A stretch of 64,000 nucleotides of DNA from Typhlomys cinereus (taxonomy: Eukaryota > Chordata > Mammalia > Rodentia > Platacanthomyidae). The notes below the pieces were generated by a model. It ran no database searches. It was not told the DNA's origin and saw only the letters and a list, made by a program, of their open reading frames with translations. This document shows positions 32,260-44,269 of this stretch, one piece after another (positions within the stretch are counted from its first letter, which is position 1; every line of letters starts with the position of its first letter). Where the stretch lies: assembly GCA_023101885.1 (NCBI GenBank), contig JALPQD010000006.1, positions 11,857,085-11,921,084 of the forward strand. Direction: 5' to 3'. The translations under genes and the position numbers were made by a program.

Positions 32260-34549
32260 TTAATTAACATCAACTTAAATTCATTAGCAAAAGTAAAAGA
32301 GGAAAACTGTAGCTCCAGCACAACTTTATTGCCTCCCTTTATGTTGCTATTGTCTCAGATTACTTTTAATGAATGCGAATCTAACAGTTTTATTGTGTAT
32401 TTGTCTTTTAAGTTATTTGGGTAAAGTTACAAACAAAGCATGCAATAATGGATCTTATAGTTATGCATAAAACTGTCTTTGTTAGTATTCTTCTCCATAA
32501 GCCTGTGAGTCATTACCTGTGGGGAATGCTTTTCTGAAAATATCTTGCTTCCTCCTGCATTTTGGAAGTTATCTTTGCCAGATATTTGCTGATCTTTCTA
32601 GATGGTCCTTAGCTCAGTGGTTAAAACCTTTGCCAGGCAAACCAAACATCCTGAATTGGGATCTCCAGATTCTACATAAATATGCCTGGAAGATATGAGA
32701 GCCTCACGGACAGTAATCCAGGATAGTTCCTGATGTCACCCTTGGGCCTCCCTCTTGCATACATACCCACACACATGTACACACATAAACACACACACGT
32801 GTATACACATACATATCTTCTGCCTTAGACTGTACTTCTTCTTGTTTTAAAATAAGAGAACTTAGAGCTTTTCAGATCTTTTTTGAGCATGTGTCCAGGC
32901 ACGGGCATGAGGACAATCTTTCACATTCCCCAGAATGTTAATGAGTTTTTCTAAGTTTATAGCCTCTCATATACCTCCTTTCTCAGCTCCTGTTACCTGG
33001 GCTTTTTGCTTTTTTCTGTGAATGTCTTATTTTTTTAATTCTTTACACCAATGGCTATGCAAAAAGCATATGTCTCTAAATGACTTTCAACAGATGCCAC
33101 TCAGGCAGCTGTTCCAGCCCTGTGACAGCTCCAAAGTGGAAGCAGTAAGGGTGAACCCAGAAGACCGCTAGACAGGTCAAAACACACAAACAAATTTTTT
33201 TAATGTTTCTTTTAAAAATGTCTTATTAGCATACAAAAATTAAGTTTCATTAGCAAGTACAGACTGAAACTAGACAGGAGACCACAAGGGGAAAAGGAGC
33301 TGTTGAGAAAGGGGGTAAATAAAAGGTCACAGGTAACATGAAAGTGGATAGGAGGCTGTTGAGGGTGGCGTAGCAGAAAAGGAGGGTAGGGGAGTAAGGG
33401 AGCGAGAAGCAGCAAAAATAAATTTTATTTACAAATGAAAGTCATACTGGCTACAGATTAAGCACAATACTTGGGGAAAAAAGATTTGTACAGCCTTCCC
33501 TAGCTCTCAGGTCACTTCCCAGCCAAGGCATAGGGGTTAGTAGCCACAGAACTTAAATGCCATACTACTCACTAAATTCAGCAGCCTCTCTTCTCATAAG
33601 CATTTCCTTGTTTATGCTCAATTTTTAAAATTAAATTTCAGAGTTTCAAAACATTGATTCTGACAGTTTTCACCAGCTGCATTGTGAGTTTAGTGTGAGA
33701 ACAGAGGTTTCTTTCATACTCTAATTTTCGTTGATGTGATTGAATGGATTTACTTTTAAGTGATCTCTGATGATTTCTTTTGTCTTATTATTTTTTTAGA
33801 ATTTCACACATTCTGATGATTTCTTAATTCCTATTTACACTTTCTAAATCCCTGGAACCTTGCCATCCTCAGAAATAAAATTTTGCTATCTATATTAGAG
33901 AAAGCTACTTCCTATATGAAAAATATGTTGACTTTCAAAACTATCTTTAAGGTTTCCAGCCTTTCAGTAAATAACCCTTCATTTTTTTTCTACATGAACA
34001 TATCAAATTCTCTACAGACTGTGACACCTTTCACAGTCATCTTGTACCTCCATCCCCCACTGCTGAATGGGCAGCCCTTTGAAAGTCTTTTTCTGCTAAC
34101 TGTTTTCCTACAGTACACATTTAATACCAAAATAATTACCCGCATGAATTTCCTGTTCAGGTTGATGTTATCACAGATATTTCCACCACAAATACAAACA
34201 CTTTGTGTAACAATATTAATTGCGCAAGCTGCAAATATCTCATACACATGTAAAACAGATACTAGTTTCTACATGGTTTGTAGAATACATACTGGTTAAT
34301 TTCTCATCTGAACCACAAGCAATGTTATCAAGTGCTATGGATTCTGTGTTTGATCTGATATTTGACAAAAATAATTAGTCTATTGTCTACAAATGGTTTT
34401 GACAATAAATCAGAATTTATTTGTTCCCAAGGTATTTTGTTTTGCTTCTCTCACTAAAAATGAAAGCTAGCCTTACTGATTCCTTTCCAATTATATTGTC
34501 AGATCCCACCACATATTCAATGAATAGCATCACTGAGCATCATTCAAGT
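32260..34549. other. Intergenic, AT-rich, little recognised
   Basis: Holds the diverged SINE at 32598 and a possible purine-rich L1 3' UTR piece at 33190-33420. A 138-codon plus frame (33883-34299) has no family features. Confidence 0.4.
32598..32820 (+). repeat. Diverged SINE
   Basis: CTAGATGGTCCTTAGCTCAG head, TAATCCAGGATAGTTCCTGA and GTCACCCTTGGGCCTCC body words, imperfect CA tail. An old member of the same broad family. Confidence 0.65.
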
Positions 34550-34554
34550 GACTC

Positions 34555-34904
34555 TGTCATAGTTTGAAATGTGTCCCTACAGTCTCATGTGTTTGGAAAG
34601 GTCATAGCACTTTTGAGAAGTGGAACCTTGCTGGAGGAAGGCAGTCACAGGGCTTGACCTTGAGGTGGGATTAATCTACCTATTGGAGAAGTCTTTTTGC
34701 AGCTAGCAGTCTTGCAGCTCTCAGCCTCTAAGATGTTTGCTGTTACTTAACCTGTATTGAGTTTTGGCTACCAGCCACGATACTTCTGCCATAAAAGACT
34801 GTATCTCCCCTCTAGAACCATAAGTTGAATAAATCTCCCTTTCTCACTTAAGTTGCTCGACTTTGAGTGTTCTCTCACAGCAACAGAAAAGAGTAACCAC
34901 TAAA
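34555..34904 (+). repeat. 5' LTR of the MaLR element
   Basis: Starts TGTCATAGTTTGAAATGTG; ends near GAGTAACCACTA. Contains GTGGAACCTTGCTGGAGG and GAATAAATCTCCC. Clearly similar to, but diverged from, the 3' LTR. Confidence 0.8.
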
Positions 34905-35543
34905 AAAATTGGTACCAAAAAGTGGAGTATTGCTGTGAGATTAAAATTATACCACAACATGAAGTGTTTTTAAGTTGAGAGAAATTGGTATCAGAGAAGT
35001 GGGGTGTTGATGTCTGAAACTAAGAGAATCTGGTACCAAAAAGTGAAGCTGTGAAGCAGAGAGAAATTGGTACCCAGCAGTATGATCAATGCTTTGATTC
35101 GGCTACTGTGCGTTTGGAACTGTTTGTTGGGAGAAATATGGAAACTTTATTTGGGACTTTGTGCTGGGAAAGTTTTTGCATCATGGCAATTGGGCAAAAT
35201 GGGACTTTCTTTTAAAAACATGGAAGAGAGCAATGCTGTGAGAAACACTGATAGTAGAAGCCTAGCTTGTGATGGTCCAGAGAGAAACAGAGACTGTGTT
35301 TGGACCTGAACAAGTGACAAATGGAGCCAGCCTTGGTGGAGAGTTTAGTGAAGTTTGCCTTCATCCTGAAAACTTGTGTAAAGTTAAACTCAAGTGCTTG
35401 GAGGAGGAAATTTCAAGGCTATGTAGTCTTGTCAATGTGAAATGGCTACTTTTTAGTGTTCTTTAGAATTATGAAAAAGAAGAAGGAATCAGGCAGAAAG
35501 AAGCAAAAACTGTGAGATCTGATGATTGAAAAATGCAATGGCA

Positions 35544-35723
35544 CTGGTCCTGGTAGGGCGAAGCCTGTGAATCCCCAGGAAAGAGTAAACAAGGAGGAGG
35601 TGGAGGTGGTCCACAGTGGTTCTGGAATTCACCCATGGTTCTACACACACACATACATACACACACATGCACACACGCGCACACACACGCGCACACACGC
35701 GCACACACGCACAATTGAATAAA
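35544..35723 (+). repeat. 5'-truncated SINE inside the MaLR element
   Basis: Begins in the body (CTGGTCCTGGTAGGGCGAAG), so the tRNA-like head is missing, and ends CACGCACAATTGAATAAA. Perfect 15-bp duplication AAAAATGCAATGGCA at 35529-35543 and 35724-35738. Confidence 0.9.
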
Positions 35724-36689
35724 AAAAATGCAATGGCAAAGGTAAGAGTTAAACCAGGAAAAAGCAGAGAGTAAAAAGTCTGCTGTTAAAATAGAGAAGC
35801 TTCATTAGCAAATCAAAGCTGGCTCTTCATTTGGATCCGAGGAGAAATGCTACCCTGAGGGAAAGATTCTCAGAGAAGACTCCCACCCATAAGAATTAAA
35901 AATCCTTTTGGAGGGAATGAGCTAAAGGGTGGAACCCCAAAGTAAAGGTCTGTTACTCTCCTAAACTCCAGGAGAGAAAGAGATTTTTCCTACAATCAGC
36001 TCAGAGAAGCTGAATCAGCTGTCATTCAAGGGGGCCAGTCTCCAAATCAAGGTCATAACAAAACTTGGTTCTGATTTTAAAGGCATCAAAGATGCAAAAG
36101 AGAGGAAGCTGTGGGTCCTTCTTCCAAGGTTTCAAAGAATTGCAGAATCCGGGCAACCTGTGTCAGAAAGCCTACAGTTTAGAGGGCTAAGAAAGACAGT
36201 TTGTGCTGTGGGGTTAAAGCCTGGTTTTCCATTGAGAAATAGAGATGTTAGAGATGAAAGAGACAACGTGATACATCTGCCAAGGAGAGCTGTCTGTATA
36301 CCCTGGGAGGAGCCAGCCTAAGACAGTGATGTGTTCTGCAGGGAGCTGCACTGGAGGAGTGGAACCAAGGCCCTTTGAAATGCAGATGATTTCAACAAGA
36401 TGCTCACCTGTTGGACTTGAAAATGCAGGATCTGGAATTTGTCCTGATGGTTTTTGGTCTTTTTATGAACTGGTCTTTCCTGGATATATCCCCCATTCTT
36501 TCCTTTTGGAATGGGAATGTTTATTCTGTACCTTCGTATATTGGAAGTATGTAACTTATCTTTCAATTTTACAGGAAGCTTTGGAATTTGGATTTTTGGA
36601 CTGTGTTGGGACTACTGACGTAGTCTAGGAAGACTGAGTATGGTATGCATAATGAGAAGGCAATGAGCCTGTGGAGGTCAGGGGTGGAG

Positions 36690-37042
36690 TGTCATGGTTT
36701 GAAATGTGTCCCAACAGTTCCATGTGTTTGGGAAGGTCATGGAACTTTTGAGAGGTGGAGCCTTGCTGAAGGAAGGCAATCACAGGGGTTGGGCCTTGAG
36801 GTGGATTAGTGCCACCCCACCACCAGGAAGAGTTTGTCTTTGCAGCAAGCAGCCAACAGCATTCAGCCTCCAAGATGTTTTCATTGACTTAGTGTGCCTC
36901 CAGCTTCAGCCACCGCCAGACATTTCCACCATGAAAGACTGTATCTCCCCTCTTGAACCCTAAGCTGAATAAATCTCCTTTTCTCCCTTAAGTTGTTTGA
37001 CTTTGGGTGTTCTCTCATAGCAATGCACAAGCAACTAGTATA
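36690..37042 (+). repeat. 3' LTR of the MaLR element
   Basis: Starts TGTCATGGTTTGAAATGTG and ends CAACTAGTATA, so the usual terminal CA is mutated to TA. The 5-bp duplication follows immediately. Confidence 0.8.
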
Positions 37043-37384
37043 GACTCTATCTTTTTTCTTACCATGGTTCTATAACAGAAAGTAGAGAATTTTAACAAAA
37101 GATAGAAACTGTCTTTCTTTTAACCTTCTTGTTTCTCTAAATCAAACAGCAAATAACTAGATATTGATGTCCTATCAACCAAGACACACATCAAACTAAG
37201 AAACTGAGATTGGCTATGAATGATATATTTAATATAGTAATATGATTAATATATATTTATTGGTATGATTTATTAGTATTTTACAATATTTATTTTTAGC
37301 ACATTATTATTTATGAGAGGGATATGTATTCATGCCATAGTGAATGGGCAGAGGCCATGGGACAAAGTTTTTTTGCATGCACAC

Positions 37385-37388
37385 ATGT

Positions 37389-37435
<47 letters not shown>

Positions 37436-37668
37436 TATCAGAAGGCACTGTGTGTGCTCTTGGAGATTTAAGGGTGATTTCCAGAATCATCTATATCTAT
37501 ACCTCTTTGATTTGCCCTGAAGCTTTCCAGTCTCTGACTTCCAGAGTTGAAAGAGCAGGCCACTGCCATTTCTGCCCAGCATTTTTTACATGGAATCCGG
37601 CATCTGAACTCAAGTCCTTCAGCTTGGGAGGCAGAAGTTTAACCCCTGAGCCATCTCTTCAGCCCCAA
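37385..37668 (-). repeat. Older SINE, minus strand
   Basis: (GT)n 37387-37432, GGCACTGTGTGTGCTCTTGG, and the head end TGAGCCATCTCTTCAGCCCC. Same broad family, older body variant. Confidence 0.78.
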
Positions 37669-38419
37669 AAGGCAAATTTTGAAAGTCATTTGTTTTCTTT
37701 CCATGATGTGGGCTTTTGGGTATCAAATTCAGGTCTCCAGGACTGCAAGGTATGCCTTACCTGCTGAGCTATCTCACTCATCCAATTTCATATATTTAAA
37801 TGAAATTAAATATATAGTTCAGACTAAACATGTGAAGGAATTATGACTAAAGTATGAAATACAAATGCTTTCAATCATCAAACTGTAATAATGACAACAA
37901 TAAATAATAAAGTCAAAGGAAGGGAGATTTGAAGAAATGTAAAACTACTAAGGTTTCTCTTCCTCAAGGGCCTGAGGTCAGTGAACCCTGTACCACAATG
38001 AAAATTTATTCTTAAAAATAGACGTTAACTTCATCCTTTTAGCTTTGTTTTTAAACTTTATCATTGAGTTGAGACCAGGGTTTTATTATCACTCATCAGT
38101 TAGTCTTGGGCAGGTCTTGGGCTGTTTTTTAGAACCACTTCTCTCAGACCTACTAGTCATGCTGTCTTCTGAATGGGGAGAAATGCTGATAGTGGAGGAG
38201 GTTCTGCTTGTGTAAGGGGGGGCAGAGCCATCAGACATGCACTGTACTTGCCACTTAATCTTGCTGTGAACCTAACACAAAAACATAAAGTTTGTATATA
38301 TCTAAATAAAATAAATCTTGCTTTTGTTTAAAAAAATTAGCTTCTTTTCAGCAGTATTTTCTGGCTTATCATAATGGTGTATAAGACATTTGACAAACTA
38401 AAAAAAAGAGCATGTTAAT

Positions 38420-38653
38420 GGGCTAGACAGATGGCTCAGGGCTTAATCCTCTGCCTTGCAAGCAAAAAGTCCTGAGTTCAGATCCCAGATCTTACATAAA
38501 AACATCAAGCAGAAATTGTGACGGCCAATACTTCAGAGCCTGGGAACCTTCAAAGCAAAACAAATAGGAGATAAAGCAATAGACTGTGATTCCCAAAGTC
38601 ACCATTGGAGCTCCACAGGGACACTTTGTGTCCTCTGATACACATAGACATAG

Positions 38654-38708
<55 letters not shown>
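38420..38708 (+). repeat. Older SINE, plus strand
   Basis: Head GGGCTAGACAGATGGCTCAG, GAGTTCAGATCCCAGATC, body GATTCCCAAAGTCACCATTGG and (CA)n 38658-38706. AAAAGAGCA on both sides is a likely partial duplication. Confidence 0.8.
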
Positions 38709-38709
<1 letters not shown>

Positions 38710-39326
38710 AAAGAGCAAGCTAAATAGAAGCTTCCATCTGCATAAAATAAACATTTTGATGAGCTTGGAGTACTGTTCTTTACATTTTAAAAGAAAAAAA
38801 TAATTGAAGTGCAAGCTTTGTTAAATAAACTGTTTAACTATGTCTCTTGACATTTTCCTTCAATAAGTCAAAAACCAAGAGATCGCCACAATATTCACTA
38901 GAGCAGAAAATTGTTATAATTGATGAACCTGTGGTGACACTTGATCATCAAAGCCTATAGCTCATGTTAATGTTTGCGTTTAGTGTTACATGGTCTAAAG
39001 ACTGTTTCATCTCAATTCAGAAACTACTTCAGCTTCTTATTCTAGTTTAAAACAGAGCATAATAACTGTTTTACCTTTATATGAAAGCATTTTTATAAAA
39101 GTCTTTTTCCATATATATTTTATATGAATAGAAATTTTTATGACTAATAGAATTTTAAGCACTATGTGTTCTTGTATAGCTTAAATTTTGCATAATAAGC
39201 ATGTTTCGTTTTCACAAAATTAAATGTCAAAAAAATAGAAAAAGAAGTGCCTAAGGGGACACTGGCCAATAATCCTAGAGTAAATGGTCATGCTGACTTA
39301 TACTATCAGAATCATCTTAGAAAGTG

Positions 39327-40589
39327 TATTAGTTACTTTTATTTTCACTGTGATAAAGTAGCACTGACAAAACAAAGAGAAGCTGTGATGAGAGTCTTAT
39401 CTGTTCCCACAGACTTTTATTTTGAACAGAACTTTGAAGAGGCAGGCCTTCTTTTTAGTCCTGCTCTCTTTGTCGTGGTCGGCCATGATGTGACAAGATT
39501 TTCTACCACATGTTCCCACCACCATGAATGACAATATGTTTTCTCCACCAAGGTGAATTGAAATCTTCTGAAACCATGAGTCAAAATAAACCTCTCTCCC
39601 GTTTGCTGGTGGTTACCATCTAACTGCCAGTCCCTTTAACCTCCCTGACTGAGGAGACCAAACCTGTTCAGTCCCAAGTGAACAGGAAGGGAAGTGAGAG
39701 TGAGCTGCATCAGATGTCTTGCTACTTACATGCAGTACGTGATCATGGCCTATTTCTCTATTAAAGTGTGTTCTTTTGAGGTCTTCTTTCCCCTTTCCTC
39801 CTGTTTATAATACTTCATGATTATAGTGAGTATTACAGAGATTTACCTTTGAATAAGTCATTAAGTGGGTTTGGAATTAGGAGTACATATGGCATTTAAG
39901 TTTCTAAATCTGGGATACTTCACTCAATATAATTTCTTCTAATTCCATTCATTTCCTGGAAATTTTCACTAATTCATCTTTTTTTGATGGCTGAGTAATA
40001 TTCCATTGTATAAATTTACCACATTTTCATTATCCATTTGTTAACTGTTGGGCATTTGGGTTGATTCCATTATTTTGCTATTGTAAATAGTGCTGCAATG
40101 AACACTGTTGTGCTCATGTCACTGTAATGAATTGATGCCTTTGGGGGGATTATGCCCAATAATTTCAATACTTAACTTTTTTTAGAAATCGCCATACTGA
40201 TTTCCAAAGTGGTTGTATAAGCCTACATTTGCACCAGCTAGTGGGCAGTCCAAGAAGGGCCCCAAGTTATACCACTGAGTCCTGAACCCTCACTAGTATA
40301 GACAACTCAGAGGGAAATTCAGCACCCACATAAACAGATGTTTTAGAGGATGGGAGGGAAAAGCCAGTAAGCACCAAGAGAGAAGGAGGAAAGGAAAAGG
40401 GGTGAGAGCGATGAGGGAATAGGAAGGGAGAAAAGAGTGGAATGGGGGAAACAGAGGGAAAGGAGGGGGAGGGAGAAGAAAATGGTACCTATTGAGTTTG
40501 TATGGTTAAGGAAAAAAAAGTAATAAAAAATAAATAAAAAATAAACCTCTCTTTCCTTCAGCTGGCCTGTCAGGTAATCTGTCACAGAA
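39327..40589 (+). repeat. Interspersed repeat with inverted termini, split by an L1
   Basis: The left part begins TGTATTAGTTACTTTTATTT and runs to 39597. The right part, 40553-40589, resumes TTCCTTCAGCTGG and ends TCTGTCACAGAATGC...AACGCTAACA. The ends are imperfect inverted complements, as in non-autonomous hAT-like elements common in rodents. The family is not named with confidence. Confidence 0.6.
39598..40537 (+). mobile_element. L1 insertion with 5' inversion, nested in an older repeat
   Basis: Flanked by AAAATAAACCTCTCT at 39583-39597 and 40538-40552. The left part (to about 40246) is L1 reversed: inner 3' UTR, then the ORF2 end (CTGAGTAATATTCCATTGTA is the antisense of the YYSAI region). 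The right part (about 40262-40537) is distal 3' UTR in plus orientation with a G/A-rich tract and A-rich tail. The host is the inverted-terminus repeat at 39327-40589. Confidence 0.88.
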
Positions 40590-40925
40590 TGCAAACGCTA
40601 ACATGGGGAAGAAATATTTATTTTGCCTCCTGGCTTCAGGGGATTGAATCTCTCATGGGTAGGGGGGCTTGTGAGGTAAAGAATAGTTCAGGTCCTGGGA
40701 GGTCAGAAGCAAAGGAGGAGAATAGCAGCTTTCTGCTCACTTTTTCTTTTCTCTCCTTTTATTCTGTCCGGGTTCCAGTCAAAGCACAGTGTCACCACAA
40801 TGGGAAAGAGGGTCTCCCTTGTCAATTAATCTTCTGGCAAAGCCCTCAGAAGCCTGAGAGGTATACCTCAATCTCTACATGATACCAAAATCCAGTCAAG
40901 ATTGCAATGAAGATTAGCCATTGGG
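40590..40925 (+). repeat. Interspersed repeat remnant
   Basis: GGAAGAAATATTTATTTTGCC, AATCTTCTGGCAAAGCCCTC and AGTCAAGATTGCAATGAAGATTAG suggest an old interspersed element next to the split one at 39327-40589. Not named. Confidence 0.35.
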
Positions 40926-41094
40926 CTATCATTTAAAAAGTACCAGTCTGAGTGGTTAGAGAATATGGTGCTGTCTGCAAGCACATTGCTAAGGTTGGAG
41001 TGTGTATAATTTAATAAGAGTTCTGCTTGTCTTAAATTAAATAATATTGCTAGAAATAGCCTTATTTATTAAATAAGAACAAAACAGAGAAAGA

Positions 41095-41112
41095 GAAAGA
41101 AAGGAAGAATGA

Positions 41113-41197
<85 letters not shown>

Positions 41198-41326
41198 AGA
41201 AAGAAGAAAGAAAGAAAGAAGGAAGGAAGGAAGGAAGGAAGGAAGGAAGGAAGGAAGGAAGGAAGGAAGGAAGGAAGGAAGGAAGGAAGGAAGGAAGGAA
41301 GAAAGAAAGAAGGAAAAGAAACTTTG
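41095..41326 (+). repeat. (GAAA)n and (GGAA)n homopurine microsatellite
   Basis: Pure purine strand for over 220 bp: GAAA-type repeats to about 41218, then GGAA-type repeats to about 41300 and a short mixed end. Long frames read through it on both strands are artefacts of the repeat. Confidence 0.97.
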
Positions 41327-41869
41327 GGGGTGGCTTAATTTATTCATTTATTATTAACATAAAATTATGTATGTATATATTAAAATAGGTTCAGTCTGGG
41401 CTTTTCTGAATCATCAGAAAATGAGGATATTCTGTACAATTTATTTCCCCCAACTATGATTCTAATGTTCATTTATGTTTCACCTCTATAGAGAACAATT
41501 TTGACATATTAATTTCTTATATGACATAGTTCAAGATTTATAAATTATCTTGAAATCTTTACTATGGTATTATTTAGAATGTCTGCTTTGATATTATCTG
41601 GGAAAAAATTTAAGTAATTTTAACTAATATATAAACAGAGTCTTGAACCCAACTGTGAACTTCATTTAACCAAAGGATGGACAAAGACTCCACAAAAGTC
41701 CAAACATAGGGTTAAGGTTTCTGTTTTGTACACTACTTGGTAATATTTGTGATCAGAAACTTACTAGACTTGGTAAGGAGAGGCAAGTCAGAATGATTTT
41801 ATCAAAATTCTATCTACAAAGTAGCACAAATGAGCTTTACATTCAAAATACACTAGAAGTCCTTTTAAG

Positions 41870-42400
41870 GATATGATGGTTAATCTTGGTTCTCACCCAG
41901 ATTAGATCTGGAATGAACTAAGAGATAAACCTTCCAGAATACCTGTGAGGAATTTTCTTGATTATGTCAATTGCAGTGGGAAGACCCGCTCTAATGTGGG
42001 TGGTACTTTCTACCCCTATAAAGTAAGTCCAAGTCCAAGAAAAGATTTTGCTCTCTGCTTGCTGATCTTTGCATCTCCCCGGCAAATCCATCTACTCTGT
42101 TAATGAAGATTCTCTACACTGCTGTCATCCCTCACTGACATCAAAACCCGGTTTCCTTAACCTTCCAATGAAGACTGAGAACCTGTGGCTCTCAAGGAAT
42201 TCTCTCGTCCTCCATTACCAAACTGGGACTAACAAGACATCCAGGCTTGAGGACTGAAAAGCCACAAGGTCCTTGCCTCTCTGATGTGCAGACAGCTACT
42301 GCTGGATCATATTGAGTCGGCCAATCAAAAAAAGCCCCTTTAATACATGTTCATTTTATTAGTCATTTTCCTCTAGAGAACCACAGTACATGATAAAGCC
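41870..42400 (-). repeat. DNA-transposon-like repeat, opposite orientation
   Basis: GATGGTTAATCTTGGTTCTC at the left and TTAGTCATTTTCCTCTAGAGAACCACAG at the right are reversed forms of the termini seen at 19825-20312. About 530 bp, diverged. Confidence 0.6.
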
Positions 42401-42481
42401 TGATCTTAAAGTATGCATTTTTAAATGTACCATTACACCTCACTACAGCTGGTTTCAAATGTTCATAAGAAAAGCATAGTC

Positions 42482-43202
42482 GGAATAAGAGTAGGAGACT
42501 GCAGAGGGCAGGGGGGGGAGTGTCAGTCTCCCATTTGCAAAATGATTACCTTCTATCTGCCAGATTTATCTCTGTCCAAGGGGTGACATCCAATACCCAT
42601 CAGGATGGAGCTAAGAGTGGTGCAGGAGCAGCAAAACTGAAAAAAATCAACAAACCATAATTCAGAACATCAACCATCTGGAACCAGGCCAGCCTAATCT
42701 CTCCCCATCCTAAAGCTCAGGGAAATTTGCGGAAGAGGGGTGGTAAGATTGTAAAAGCCTAAAGATGGGGAGGAGCAATGATATGCAAGATACTCCACAC
42801 AAGTTAGGGCCGAAGTAATCATAATAGGACTTTACATGACCTGCACAATGACCAACATATCATTGACCCTTCAAAGTCTAGCATGGATCACAGGCACTAG
42901 GATCCTTAGAGGCAAGGGATTAACAGCCACAATACTAAAGGGGAATACCAAAAAAAGCTCTAGGCAATGCTAACTGAGTCCTTATACCTCACCAGAGAGG
43001 AGGACCCAGAGAGAAGTTTGACATTTACACTAAAGGATGCTCTAGGGATTGGGGGGGGAGGGGGGAAACAATGGGAGAAAGGGAGGGAGGGGGGAAAAGG
43101 AAGGGAAAAACGGAGGAGGGAGGAAGGAGATCCAGGGAGGGAGGAGAATGGGGTACCTATCAAGTTTGTATGAGTGGAAAAAATAAATAAATAAAGTAAC
43201 AA
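42482..43202 (+). mobile_element. L1 3' UTR insertion with short 5' inversion
   Basis: Target-site duplication AAAAGCATAGTC at 42470-42481 and 43203-43214. From about 42565 the sequence is L1 3' UTR in plus orientation. From 42482 to about 42564 it is the next-upstream part of the same UTR reversed (CCCATTTGCAAAATGATTAC is the complement of the GTAACCATTTTGCAAATGGG stretch). This is the twin-priming structure. Confidence 0.88.
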
Positions 43203-43424
43203 AAAAGCATAGTCATTAATATAAACATATAACTATATAGCTATATTAATGGAAGACTTTCAAAGTACTATGGAGAAGGAAAAAGGGAAAGAAGGGAGGG
43301 GAAGAGAATTTTCCAAAGGAGAAAAGAGAAAGAAAAATATATTAAATGAAAGTAATGGTCTTAAATGCCTCAATTGGCACAAATGAAGAATAAATGGATT
43401 TTGTTTGAATTTTTATCTATTTAT

Positions 43425-43605
43425 TATTATTATTGAGAGAGAGAGAGCATGAGCATGCCATAGCACACAGGTAGAGGTCAGAGGACAACTCTCAGAACTG
43501 TATTCTCTCTTTCTACCATGTGGGCTTCCAGGGACTGAACTCAAGTTGCCCGATTTGCAGGCAGGTGACTTACCTCCTGATGAGCTATCTCACTGGATCT
43601 AGATT
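43425..43605 (-). repeat. Old B3/B4-like SINE
   Basis: GAGGTCAGAGGACAACTCTC, ATGTGGGCTTCCAGGGACTGAACTC and TGAGCTATCTCACTGG are reverse-oriented old rodent SINE phrases. Confidence 0.55.
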
Positions 43606-43639
43606 TTGTTTGAAATTTCTGTCATTATGGTGAAAAACT

Positions 43640-43770
43640 AAATGCTGAGTATGGAAACACACACTGTAATGCCAGGGCTCTCCTGAAGGGCATCCTGGGC
43701 TATGTGGTGAGTTCAAGACCCACATGAGAAATACAACAAGACCCTGTTTCAAAAAAGCAAACAACCAAAA
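43640..43770 (+). repeat. B1 SINE
   Basis: CACACACTGTAATGCCAGGG, GCTATGTGGTGAGTTCAAGACC and AACAAGACCCTGTTTCAAAA are standard B1 landmarks. Confidence 0.78.
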
Positions 43771-44269
43771 TAAAACAAGAAGGCCACTTTTAATGCTTTT
43801 TTCCTGCTACAAAGCAAATAGGCTGATTTTTCACAATTAAAAATGTTATGACAAAAAAATCATCAATATACACATTTCCAATATTTTATTTCCCAGAAAA
43901 AATAGAAGGAAAGATTGTATTATCCCATAATAATTTTCTTAAGATGTAGATACCTCAAGTTGCCTATCTGCACACAGTCCATAGACACTTGATATTTGAT
44001 AAATACATCAGAAAATAATGTTAAATAAAATAAATGATTCATAACCTCTGCAAAAATGTGGCTTTCATACCGTATATCATCAGTATTCTATAAAGACACA
44101 ATCAATTCAGAAGAACTCTGATGCTTCCACACATACATTTTCTGCCTTGCAGACATGACAACAATATAAATCTAGATTTTTAAATAATATAAGTCATATC
44201 ATAATCATATTTCTCAACTGCTTAATTAAAGAACAAAGCAGAAACTGAAGGAATGAGAATCTCGCCAAT

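Larger units (their letters stand above)
34555..37042 (+). mobile_element. MaLR-type LTR retrotransposon with both LTRs
   Basis: A non-autonomous ERVL-MaLR-like element. The 5' LTR is 34555-34904 and the 3' LTR 36690-37042; both begin TGTCATRGTTTGAAATGTGT and carry AATAAATCTCC(C/T) TT-type polyadenylation signals. Internal sequence begins ATTGGTACCAAAAAGTGGAG at 34908, the usual MaLR interior start, and codes for nothing recognisable. A 5-bp target-site duplication GACTC flanks it (34550-34554 and 37043-37047). A truncated SINE is inserted at 35544-35723. No retroviral genes are present. Confidence 0.85.
37050..39320. other. Intergenic between MaLR and split repeat
   Basis: Contains two SINEs (37385-37668, 38420-38708) and an old SINE-like piece at 37690-37790 (CTGCTGAGCTATCTCACTCATCC). 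Nothing else recognised. Confidence 0.45.

Noticed and set aside
33883..34299. 138-codon plus-strand frame
   Set aside because: AT-rich chance frame without domain, splice context or codon bias.
37324..37767. 147-codon plus-strand frame
   Set aside because: Covers a reverse SINE and its (GT)n tail.
41069..41357. Frames of 82-92 codons on both strands
   Set aside because: Translations of the GAAA/GGAA microsatellite (repeated FLPS or KERK).
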